A stretch of 33,451 bases of DNA, taken from Allocoprobacillus merdigallinarum. GTDB taxonomy: Bacteria > Bacillota_I > Bacilli_A > Erysipelotrichales > Coprobacillaceae. This document shows positions 1-6,369 of this stretch, piece after piece (the first letter of the stretch is position 1; the number at the start of each line of letters is the position of its first letter). The stretch covers positions 1 to 33,451 of the forward strand of contig DWZO01000097.1 in the NCBI GenBank assembly GCA_019117525.1, written 5' to 3'. A program made the position numbers and the translations under genes. The notes below the pieces were generated by a model. That model did not search any database and was not told the origin of the DNA. It worked only from the letters and a program-made list of their open reading frames with translations.

Positions 1-7
1 CAGTCAT
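1..7 (-). CDS. 5' end of a divergent gene cut by the window edge
   Basis: Only the first codons are inside the window. On the minus strand an ATG lies at 7..5, preceded at 20..13 by AGGTGAAG, a good ribosome binding site at normal spacing. A TATACT -10-like box lies further upstream at 33..28. Nothing can be said about the product. The gene is transcribed away from the sigma factor gene, so the phased repeat array at 61-127 lies between two divergent promoters. Confidence 0.35.
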
Positions 8-27
8 AATATCTTCACCTCGATATA

Positions 28-160
28 AGTATAGCACTGATGAAAATATCATGTTTTATTTTAAAGGGCTTTAACACCGTTTTTATGGAGTTAAAATCAA
101 TTACCAACATTTAACTGAAGTTAAATTTTTAGAAAAAAATAAAAATTTGTGCAATAATAT
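28..160. promoter_or_regulatory. Divergent regulatory region with 10-bp-phased TTAA repeats
   Basis: TTA trinucleotides start at 61, 71, 91, 101, 111 and 121, and five of the six extend to TTAA. The phase position 81 reads TTT, so the period is exactly 10 bp over 60 bp. A minus-strand TATACT lies at 33..28 and a plus-strand TAATAT at 155-160, each about 28 bp from the nearest array end. Neither candidate promoter has a convincing -35 box, which fits activator-dependent promoters. The binding protein is unknown. OmpR-family regulators and other tandem dimers bind short direct repeats at one helical turn. Confidence 0.55.
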
Positions 161-203
161 GTTCAACAATATCATTAGTATAGTGAAAGGGGGAAAAATT
201 AAA

Positions 204-719
204 ATGAATCAAAAAGAAATTGATTATCTTATTCTTCAGATTCCCCAAATGGATAATGCTTTTGATGAATTATATGAAAAAACCAAGACAAGTGTTTTTG
301 CTTATATCATGAGCATTATTAAAAATTACGATGATAGTCGTGACATTTTTCAGGAAGTTTATGTGAAACTTTATTTAGCAGCTAAAAATTATCAATCACA
401 GAAAAAACCATTAGCATGGATTTATACAATTGCTAGAAATGAATGTTATCTTTATTTAAGAAGACAAAATTTAACACAGGAATATCAGGATTATCTTTAT
501 TGTCCACCAGAAACGGACATGCATACAAAAATGATTTTAGAACAGTTATTTGAAAGTTTAAATGATCAGGAAAGAGAAGTGATTATTATGCATGCACTGT
601 GGGGATTAAAGCATCATGAAATTGCGGGCTTATTAGATATTCCTCTAGCAACATCTTTATCCAGCTATCATCGAGGTATGAAAAAAATGAAAAAGATAGG
701 AGCGAAGAGTTATGAATGA
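204..719 (+). CDS. ECF-type RNA polymerase sigma factor
   Basis: A 171-residue sigma-70 family protein with only regions 2 and 4, as in extracytoplasmic-function factors. It would direct core polymerase to an envelope-response regulon. Region 2 covers about residues 15-80, with the acidic DDSRDIFQEVYVKLY segment and an aromatic-rich helix (PLAWIYTIARNE). Region 4 covers about 105-165, with the helix-turn-helix around HHEIAGLLDIPLATSLSSYHRG. An in-frame ATG at 147 is possible, but the strong AAAGGGGG site at 186-193 selects the ATG at 204. The last 8 bases overlap the downstream RsgI-like gene, so the two are translationally coupled, as is usual for a sigma/anti-sigma pair. Its own promoter probably lies beside the phased TTAA array. 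The exact ECF group is not resolved. Confidence 0.88.
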   Translation: MNQKEIDYLILQIPQMDNAFDELYEKTKTSVFAYIMSIIKNYDDSRDIFQEVYVKLYLAAKNYQSQKKPLAWIYTIARNECYLYLRRQNLTQEYQDYLYCPPETDMHTKMILEQLFESLNDQEREVIIMHALWGLKHHEIAGLLDIPLATSLSSYHRGMKKMKKIGAKSYE

Positions 720-2121
720 AATCAAAGAAGCTTTTACAAAGATTACACCAGATCGCTTAGATGATATTAAAGAAGAATTAAAAACGAGAGATGAAAATAT
801 CGTGATCGAAACAAAGAAGAAGAAAAAACGTTATCTTTTGACTCTACCTATTGTGGCAGTCTGTGCAGCGATGGTTTTCATGTTATGGCCTGCGACTCAC
901 TCCATTCAAACGGTTGTTGGTTTAGATGTCAATCCAAGTGTTGAATTAAATTTAGATGATAATTATAAAATTGTCGAAGTGAAAACGAACAACGAGGATG
1001 GGAAAAAAATTGTCGGCAATATGGATTTAAAAGGTAGCGATATTGAAGTTGGTGTGAATGCGTTGATTGGTGCTATGTTAAAGGAAGGATATATAGACGA
1101 ACTTAAAAATTCATTACTGATATCAGTAACAGGGGAAAATGAACAAGAAAATGAAAAACTAAGACAACAGCTTTCATTAAATATTGATGAATTATTAAAA
1201 GCAAGTGATATTAATGGCTCTATTGTATCACAGACAATTAATGATCAAAATGTTGAAAATCTGGCGAAACAATATCAGATTTCAGTGGGAAAAGCTGAAA
1301 TTATTCAACAGCTTGTTTCAAAAAATCCACTATATACATTTGATTCTTTAAAGAACTTATCTATTCATGAATTGAATCTGTTATTACAAAGCAATCAGGT
1401 TGAACAAGTTTCAATTACAGGTCATGCCAGTGAAAGTGGATATATAGGAAAAGACAAGGCTCAAAGTATTGCTTTTAATGATGCTCAAGTATCTCAACCA
1501 ACAGTTCAAAAAGTAGAAATGGATTATGATGATGGTGTGATGGTTTATGAAGTTGAATTTTATAAAGATCAGGTTGAATATGATTACGAAATTAATGCTT
1601 TGAATGGTGAAATTATAAAAAGTGAAAAAGATGGTGAGAGAACTTCTCAATCAGCTTCATCATCAAATCAGTCTTCAAACCAAAATTCATCAAACAGTTC
1701 TCAGACATCAACTCAGCAGATATCACAGGATCAGGCAAAATCAATTGCTAAAAAACATGCTGGTGTTCAATCAGTATCACAAGAAAAAATTCATAAAGAT
1801 TATGATGATGGTGTTTACAAATTTGAATATGAATTTGTAAGTGGTGATTATAAGTATGAATACGAAATTAATGCTATGACAAGTACTGTGATGAAACATG
1901 AAAAAGAATATGTTGGAACAGTCAAATTAACACAAAATGAAGCCAAACAAAAAGCTTTCAGTCATGCCAATGTTTCTTCATCAAATGCCTATGATGTAGA
2001 AGTAGAATTAGACCATCAATATTATGAAGTTTCCTTTAAATCAGGACAATATGAATATGAATATAAGATCAATGCATCAGATGGCTCTATTGTGGCGCAT
2101 GAAAAAGATTATGATGATTAG
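712..2121 (+). CDS. RsgI-like membrane anti-sigma factor with three PepSY repeats
   Basis: A 469-residue single-pass membrane protein coupled to the ECF sigma gene and most likely its anti-sigma factor. Residues 1-40 form a short charged cytoplasmic segment, and residues 41-60 are one hydrophobic helix. Just outside the membrane is an RsgI-type segment with LDVNPSVEL, including Asn74-Pro75. RsgI relatives are known to self-cleave at an Asn-Pro bond in such a segment. The exported part ends with three PepSY-like repeats (about 240-308, 335-400 and 402-469). Each opens with an AK/DKAQSIA-type helix and ends with a YEYEINA-type strand. A Ser/Asn/Gln-rich linker separates repeats 1 and 2. Known RsgI proteins often carry carbohydrate-binding or enzyme domains outside. 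Here PepSY repeats take that place, so the sensed signal is unknown. A terminator follows immediately. Confidence 0.8.
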   Translation: MNEIKEAFTKITPDRLDDIKEELKTRDENIVIETKKKKKRYLLTLPIVAVCAAMVFMLWPATHSIQTVVGLDVNPSVELNLDDNYKIVEVKTNNEDGKKIVGNMDLKGSDIEVGVNALIGAMLKEGYIDELKNSLLISVTGENEQENEKLRQQLSLNIDELLKASDINGSIVSQTINDQNVENLAKQYQISVGKAEIIQQLVSKNPLYTFDSLKNLSIHELNLLLQSNQVEQVSITGHASESGYIGKDKAQSIAFNDAQVSQPTVQKVEMDYDDGVMVYEVEFYKDQVEYDYEINALNGEIIKSEKDGERTSQSASSSNQSSNQNSSNSSQTSTQQISQDQAKSIAKKHAGVQSVSQEKIHKDYDDGVYKFEYEFVSGDYKYEYEINAMTSTVMKHEKEYVGTVKLTQNEAKQKAFSHANVSSSNAYDVEVELDHQYYEVSFKSGQYEYEYKINASDGSIVAHEKDYDD

Positions 2122-2148
2122 AAGAAGTTTTATGACTTCTTCTTTTTT
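2120..2148 (+). terminator. Rho-independent terminator of the sigma/anti-sigma operon
   Basis: GAAGAAGT pairs with ACTTCTTC across a 6-base loop, followed by six T. The stem begins at the last base of the stop codon. Confidence 0.8.
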
Positions 2149-2192
2149 CTTAATAAATTCTTAAAACTTTCACATTTTTTATGTAATATAAT
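2149..2192 (+). promoter_or_regulatory. Promoter and direct-repeat operator of the VanR-like regulator
   Basis: TTAATA at 2150-2155 and TTAAAA at 2161-2166 are separated by 5 bp, an 11-bp direct repeat. A perfect TATAAT lies at 2187-2192, 20 bp after the second half-site, and there is no good -35 box. The same arrangement occurs at 3987-4030. Members of the OmpR/PhoB family bind direct repeats with an 11-bp period, so binding by the product of the gene at 2211 is the simplest inference. Confidence 0.65.
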
Positions 2193-2210
2193 GATGAAAG
2201 GGGTGGGATT

Positions 2211-2891
2211 ATGAATATTTTGGTTGTAGATGATGAAAAAGAAATTGCCGATTTAGTAGAATTGTATTTAAAAAATGAAGGCTTTCAAGTTTTTAAATTT
2301 TATAATGGTTGTGATGCTTTACGTTGTGTGGAAACACAGGATATTGATTTGGCTGTTTTAGATATCATGTTACCAGATATAGATGGCTTAAAAATTTGTT
2401 CCAAAATCAGAGAAACAAAGATTTTTCCTATTATTATGCTGACAGCTAAAGAAACTGAAATTGATAAAATAACAGGATTGACAATGGGTGCTGATGATTA
2501 TGTCACAAAACCATTTCGTCCTTTAGAGCTTATGGCACGTATTAAAGCTCAGTTAAGACGCTATACAATGATGTCACCTAAAAAAGATGAATCCGTTTTG
2601 ACCATTGGTGCTTTAACAATTGATAAAGATAACCATCGTTGTTTTCTAGATAATCAATTATTGTCTTTAACACCAACTGAATTTTCTATATTATGGTTAT
2701 TATGTTCAAATCAGGGAAAAGTAGTCAGTGTTGATCAGATTTTTCATGATTTATGGGGAGAAAAATACTATACCAACTCAAGTAGCTCTATTATGGTTCA
2801 TATTCGTCATTTAAGAGAGAAAATGAATGACTCAGCAGAAAATCCACGTTATATCCAAACGGTATGGGGAGTAGGTTATAAAATTGAATAA
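2211..2891 (+). CDS. OmpR-family response regulator, VanR-like
   Basis: A 226-residue two-domain regulator. The receiver (residues 1-115) has the acidic pair Asp7/Asp8, phosphoacceptor Asp51 in VLDIMLPD, Thr78 and Lys100 in TKPFRP. The C-terminal winged helix (about 130-226) contains LTPTEFSILWLLC and ends in VWGVGYKIE. From memory the whole chain reads much like enterococcal VanR, including EIADLVELYLKNE, ITGLTMGADDYVTKPFRPLEL and VHIRHLREKMND. No vanHAX-type genes are present, so a glycopeptide role should not be assumed. The start is set by AAAGGGGTGGG at 2197-2207. The gene overlaps the kinase gene by 8 bp and probably binds its own promoter and that of the peptidase gene at 4051. Confidence 0.9.
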   Translation: MNILVVDDEKEIADLVELYLKNEGFQVFKFYNGCDALRCVETQDIDLAVLDIMLPDIDGLKICSKIRETKIFPIIMLTAKETEIDKITGLTMGADDYVTKPFRPLELMARIKAQLRRYTMMSPKKDESVLTIGALTIDKDNHRCFLDNQLLSLTPTEFSILWLLCSNQGKVVSVDQIFHDLWGEKYYTNSSSSIMVHIRHLREKMNDSAENPRYIQTVWGVGYKIE

Positions 2892-3981
2892 GGATTATAC
2901 GAGAAAGTTTCAACAGGAAATTCTCAAAATACATATACTCATTACAGCTTGTTGCTTTGTTTTTATATTATTTATTTATTTTTATATGGATTATGTTTAT
3001 AATGGAGCATTTATTAATTTCTTACAGGAATATTTTGGATGGGATTTTGCACACTTTGCCTTGAGAAATCAAAAAACAATTATCTTTATGATTATTATGC
3101 TGGTCATTTTATTGAATTCTATCATTGTCGAAATTTATGCTATTCAAAAAATATCACGAGTCTTTTCACAAATTAAGATTCTTTTTCAAAAAGACAATCA
3201 GAGAATTGTTTTAGATGATTCATTATATGAATTAGAAAATGACTTAAATGAACTCAAACGAGAAAGTATTGAAAATGAAAAGAAGGCAATTGATGAAGTT
3301 CAGCATAAAGTTGATATGATTGCCTATTTGGCTCATGATATTAAAACACCTTTAGCTTCAGTTATTGGTTATCTCTGTTTACTTGATGAAACACCACATT
3401 TACCAGAAGATTTACGTCATCAATATACACATATTACTTTAGAAAAAGCATATCGTTTAGAAAAACTGATTAATGAGTTTTTTGATATTGCTAAACTGAA
3501 TCAGACTTATACACCTTTACATAAAGAAAAGATTCATTTGTTGTATCTTTTAGAACAAATGAAAGAAGAATTTTATCCATTGATTTCACAAAAACAACAG
3601 CATATTGAAATTGATATAAATGAAGATTTATTAATCAATGTGGATGCTCAAAAAATGGCAAGAGTTTTTAATAATATTTTAAAAAATGCCTTTCATTACA
3701 GTTATGAAAAAACAACCATTTTTATTAAAGCTTATCAAGATGAGAGTTATACACATATTCTTTTTGAAAATGAAGGAGAAACAATTCCACCAGATAAAAT
3801 TCAAAATATCTTTAAACAGTTCTATCGTTTAGATGAATCACGTAACTCATCAACAGGAGGATCGGGACTTGGTTTATCAATTGCTAAAACAATTGTGGAA
3901 CAGCATCAGGGATTTATTAAGGCCACAAGTGCTAATCATCATACTGTCTTTGATGTGATGCTACCTCTTCATGAACTTTAG
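2884..3981 (+). CDS. Membrane sensor histidine kinase, VanS-like
   Basis: A 365-residue kinase partner of the upstream regulator. Two membrane helices (about 15-37 and 65-84) enclose a short external loop of about 27 residues, too small for a classical ligand-binding domain. Phospho-accepting His151 lies in YLAHDIKTPLASVIGYL. The ATPase domain has the N-box NNILKNA (263-269) and the G2 box GGSGLGL (325-331). The catalytic half strongly resembles VanS of enterococci, as recalled. The start is TTG at 2884, supported by GGAGTAGG about 8 bases upstream and by an 8-bp overlap with the regulator gene, so the pair is translationally coupled. The signal is unknown. The peptidase-like gene downstream is the likely nearby target. 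Confidence 0.9.
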   Translation: MNKDYTRKFQQEILKIHILITACCFVFILFIYFYMDYVYNGAFINFLQEYFGWDFAHFALRNQKTIIFMIIMLVILLNSIIVEIYAIQKISRVFSQIKILFQKDNQRIVLDDSLYELENDLNELKRESIENEKKAIDEVQHKVDMIAYLAHDIKTPLASVIGYLCLLDETPHLPEDLRHQYTHITLEKAYRLEKLINEFFDIAKLNQTYTPLHKEKIHLLYLLEQMKEEFYPLISQKQQHIEIDINEDLLINVDAQKMARVFNNILKNAFHYSYEKTTIFIKAYQDESYTHILFENEGETIPPDKIQNIFKQFYRLDESRNSSTGGSGLGLSIAKTIVEQHQGFIKATSANHHTVFDVMLPLHEL

Positions 3982-3986
3982 AAAAT

Positions 3987-4030
3987 CTTAATAATTCATT
4001 AAAAATTTTAATTATTTTGTCCTCTATAAT
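3987..4030 (+). promoter_or_regulatory. Promoter and operator of the C39-type peptidase gene
   Basis: TTAATA at 3988-3993 and TTAAAA at 3999-4004 are 5 bp apart, and TATAAT lies at 4025-4030, 20 bp after the second half. Half-site order, spacer length and distance to the -10 box are identical to the copy in front of the response regulator at 2149-2192. No clear -35 box is seen, as expected for class II activation. Confidence 0.65.
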
Positions 4031-4050
4031 ACAGTTATGGAGGATTTTTT

Positions 4051-4812
4051 ATGAGAAAAAAAGTATTAGTATGTATTGCGGTATTGGTCATACCAGTTAT
4101 CATTTTATTAGTCGATCATTTTTTATTAAAGGAAGATATACACTTATCTTATGGTTATGATACCTCATCTTCATGGCATGAAATTGTAGAACATCAAAGT
4201 GAGTATCCATCATCATTAATTGATTTAGCTTTAAGAAATAAAGAAACCATTCCATTTGTCGCTAATTATCCCACCAAACACACACAAGATATGGTGATGA
4301 ATATTCAAAATGATTTAAAAGATAATCAAATGCCATTGTTACTACAATGGGATGAACGTTGGGGATATCGTTATTATGGTGATCAGATGATGGCTATTAA
4401 TGGTTGTGAACCAACGTGTTTATTAATGGTTGTCAGTTATTTGACACAAAATGGAAGATACCATCCTTATTATATGGCACAATATAGTGAACAAAATGGT
4501 TATTACAGTCAAGATGGAACATCATGGTCTTTTATGATCAGGGGAGCACAGGCTTGTGGTGTTGATGCTAAACAGCTTTCTTTGGATGAAAATCTGATAA
4601 AAGAAGAATTAATGCAGGGACATCCTATCATTTGCAGCATGTCTAAAGGAATTTTTACAATGACGGGACATTTTATTGTTTTGTCTGAATATAAAAATGG
4701 GAAAATTCGTGTGTTAGATCCTAATAGTCAAAAAAAGAGTCATTATTATTCTTTTGATGAATTTTCTAATCAAATCAGAAATTTATGGGTTTACAGTAGG
4801 AATAGTTTTTGA
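4051..4812 (+). CDS. Membrane-anchored C39-like cysteine peptidase domain protein
   Basis: A 253-residue protein with an N-terminal hydrophobic signal or anchor helix (about 4-22), so the domain should face outward. The C-terminal half matches the C39-like papain-fold family. It has Gln99 in LLLQWDERWG, Cys119 in NGCEPTC, His207 in TGHFIVL and Asp223 in VLDPNS, giving a plausible Gln/Cys/His/Asp active site. Most relatives read GCGPT at the nucleophile, whereas this one has Glu in place of the Gly. Substrates of this group are mostly uncharacterised, and cell wall peptides or peptide signals are possible. The gene has its own promoter with the same operator as the VanR-like regulator, so it is probably controlled by that two-component system. 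The -35 box of the metF promoter overlaps its stop codon. Confidence 0.78.
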   Translation: MRKKVLVCIAVLVIPVIILLVDHFLLKEDIHLSYGYDTSSSWHEIVEHQSEYPSSLIDLALRNKETIPFVANYPTKHTQDMVMNIQNDLKDNQMPLLLQWDERWGYRYYGDQMMAINGCEPTCLLMVVSYLTQNGRYHPYYMAQYSEQNGYYSQDGTSWSFMIRGAQACGVDAKQLSLDENLIKEELMQGHPIICSMSKGIFTMTGHFIVLSEYKNGKIRVLDPNSQKKSHYYSFDEFSNQIRNLWVYSRNSF

Positions 4813-4837
4813 CTATTCTCTTTTTGTATTATAAAAT
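4809..4837 (+). promoter_or_regulatory. Promoter of the metF-metH operon
   Basis: TTGACT at 4809-4814 and TAAAAT at 4832-4837 are spaced 17 bp. The -35 box overlaps the stop codon of the preceding gene. The expected leader is under 25 bases, which leaves no room for a SAM, T-box or cobalamin leader RNA. Confidence 0.7.
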
Positions 4838-4862
4838 AGACAAAAAATGGAGGTGCAAAAGT

Positions 4863-5747
4863 ATGAAAATTTCAGAAATATTAAAAAAGAAAGCGACTAT
4901 TTCTTTTGAGGTTTTTCCGCCTAAAAATAAAGAAGGAGATATTTCTTCTATTTATTATACAATTGAGGAGTTATCTCAATTAAATCCTGATTTTATCAGT
5001 GTGACTTATGGTGCAGGAGGATCAACGAAAGGAAAAACAGTAGAGATTGCTTCAACAATTAAAAATCAATATAACATTGAAGCAGTTGCTCATTTAACAT
5101 GTATATCTTCAACAGAATCAGAAATTTTAGATATCTGTCAACAGTTAAAAGACAATCATATTGAAAATATATTATCTTTACGTGGTGATTATCCTCAGGA
5201 TGGTTTACAACATGAATTATCTTTTCATTATGCAAAAGAATTAAATACTTTTATTTCACAACATTTTCCTGGTGACTTTTGTTTGTCTGGAGCCTGTTAT
5301 CCTGAAGTGCATCAGGAAGCCAGTTGTCTGGAAGATGATTTAAAAGCTTTAAAAGAAAAGGTAGATGCTGGAGCACAGTATTTAATTACTCAAATCTTTT
5401 TTGACAATCATTATTATTATCGTTTAGTCAAGGAAGCAAGAAAAAGAGGTATCAATGTACCTATTTTAGCTGGAATTATGCCTGTGACACATTCTAAATC
5501 ATTACTGAGAACGGCAAAACTTTGTGGCTGTTCGATTCCATATGAATTATCAACGATGATTGAATCTTATTATCATTATCCTGAAGCTATGAAAGAAATT
5601 GGAATCAACTATGCGACTCATCAGATTATTGATCTGATTACAAATGGCGTGGATGGAATTCATATTTATACAATGAATAAACCAGAAATCGCTAAAGCAA
5701 TCTTCCAAAGTATTCCAACTGTTTTAAAAGAGTTGAATCATGAATAA
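4863..5747 (+). CDS. metF: Methylenetetrahydrofolate reductase
   Basis: A 294-residue flavoprotein of the MetF family that reduces 5,10-methylene-THF to 5-methyl-THF, the methyl donor for the MetH encoded two genes downstream. Family motifs seen include ISFEVFPPK near the N-terminus (with the catalytic Glu), SVTYGAGGS, the LRGDYPQD region that contacts folate/FAD, and the GAQYLITQIFFD segment. The length is normal for a bacterial MetF without extra domains. An upstream in-frame start at 4809 exists, but GGAGGTG at 4849-4855 selects the ATG at 4863. The 3' end overlaps the next gene by 8 bp, indicating coupling in a single operon. Confidence 0.95.
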   Translation: MKISEILKKKATISFEVFPPKNKEGDISSIYYTIEELSQLNPDFISVTYGAGGSTKGKTVEIASTIKNQYNIEAVAHLTCISSTESEILDICQQLKDNHIENILSLRGDYPQDGLQHELSFHYAKELNTFISQHFPGDFCLSGACYPEVHQEASCLEDDLKALKEKVDAGAQYLITQIFFDNHYYYRLVKEARKRGINVPILAGIMPVTHSKSLLRTAKLCGCSIPYELSTMIESYYHYPEAMKEIGINYATHQIIDLITNGVDGIHIYTMNKPEIAKAIFQSIPTVLKELNHE

Positions 5748-6369
5748 AAAAATCATTAGACACTATCTCAATGCGCAAACAATCATGGATGAACAGACTG
5801 AAAAACTTATAGATGTATGTATTGAGGAAGTCAAGCAATATGCTCAATTCAAAGCTGTTTACCAGCAGTTTCATCTTTCTCATCAGCCACTTATGATCAA
5901 AGAGATTCATTTTCCATTAGAATCACAGGATTTAGAATTTTATTTCAAAGATTGCCAGGAATGCATTGTGATAGCCTGTACATTAGGGCTTTCTATTGAT
6001 CGTCAGATGAAATATTATGAACATATGGATATGGCAAAAGCAGTTGTGTTTGATGCTGTGAGTAATGCTTATTTAGAAGAGTGCTGTGATCAATATGAAC
6101 AGTCACTCCATTTACCTCATCATACTTTTCGTTTTGCGCCTGGTTATGGAGATATCCCATTGGATTGGAATCAGATTTTTGCTTCCATTTTGCAGATCAA
6201 TAAAAGGCTAGGTGTCAGTTTAAATCCATCTGGTTTATTAATTCCCATGAAATCAATGATTGGACTTATTGGAATAGGCAAGGATGTAAAAAAAACATGT
6301 TTATCATGTATTCGCAAAGATGATTGTGAGTTAAGGAAAGGGGGACAACGATGTTACGTGAAAGATTAA
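5740..6369 (+). CDS. Separate methionine synthase reactivation subunit
   Basis: A 209-residue protein matching the AdoMet-binding activation domain of cobalamin-dependent methionine synthase. In E. coli that domain is the C-terminal part of MetH. Motifs seen are RFAPGYGDIPLDW (about 130-142), typical of the AdoMet site, and the SGLLIPMKSMIGLIGIG segment (about 166-182). A short Cys-containing tail (TCLSCIRKDDC) follows. It should reductively methylate cob(II)alamin on the MetH encoded next, which lacks this domain. It overlaps metF by 8 bp and metH by 19 bp. Split systems of this kind are known in other Firmicutes and in Thermotoga. Confidence 0.85.
   Translation: MNKKIIRHYLNAQTIMDEQTEKLIDVCIEEVKQYAQFKAVYQQFHLSHQPLMIKEIHFPLESQDLEFYFKDCQECIVIACTLGLSIDRQMKYYEHMDMAKAVVFDAVSNAYLEECCDQYEQSLHLPHHTFRFAPGYGDIPLDWNQIFASILQINKRLGVSLNPSGLLIPMKSMIGLIGIGKDVKKTCLSCIRKDDCELRKGGQRCYVKD

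Noticed and set aside
61..127. CRISPR-like array
   Set aside because: The repeats are only 3-4 bp on a 10-bp period with no repeat/spacer structure and no cas genes. An operator fits better.
2211..3981. Glycopeptide resistance locus
   Set aside because: The regulator and kinase resemble VanRS, but no ligase, dehydrogenase or dipeptidase genes follow.
4813..4862. Possible SAM, T-box or cobalamin leader before metF
   Set aside because: The promoter leaves a leader of under 25 bases, too short for any of these elements.
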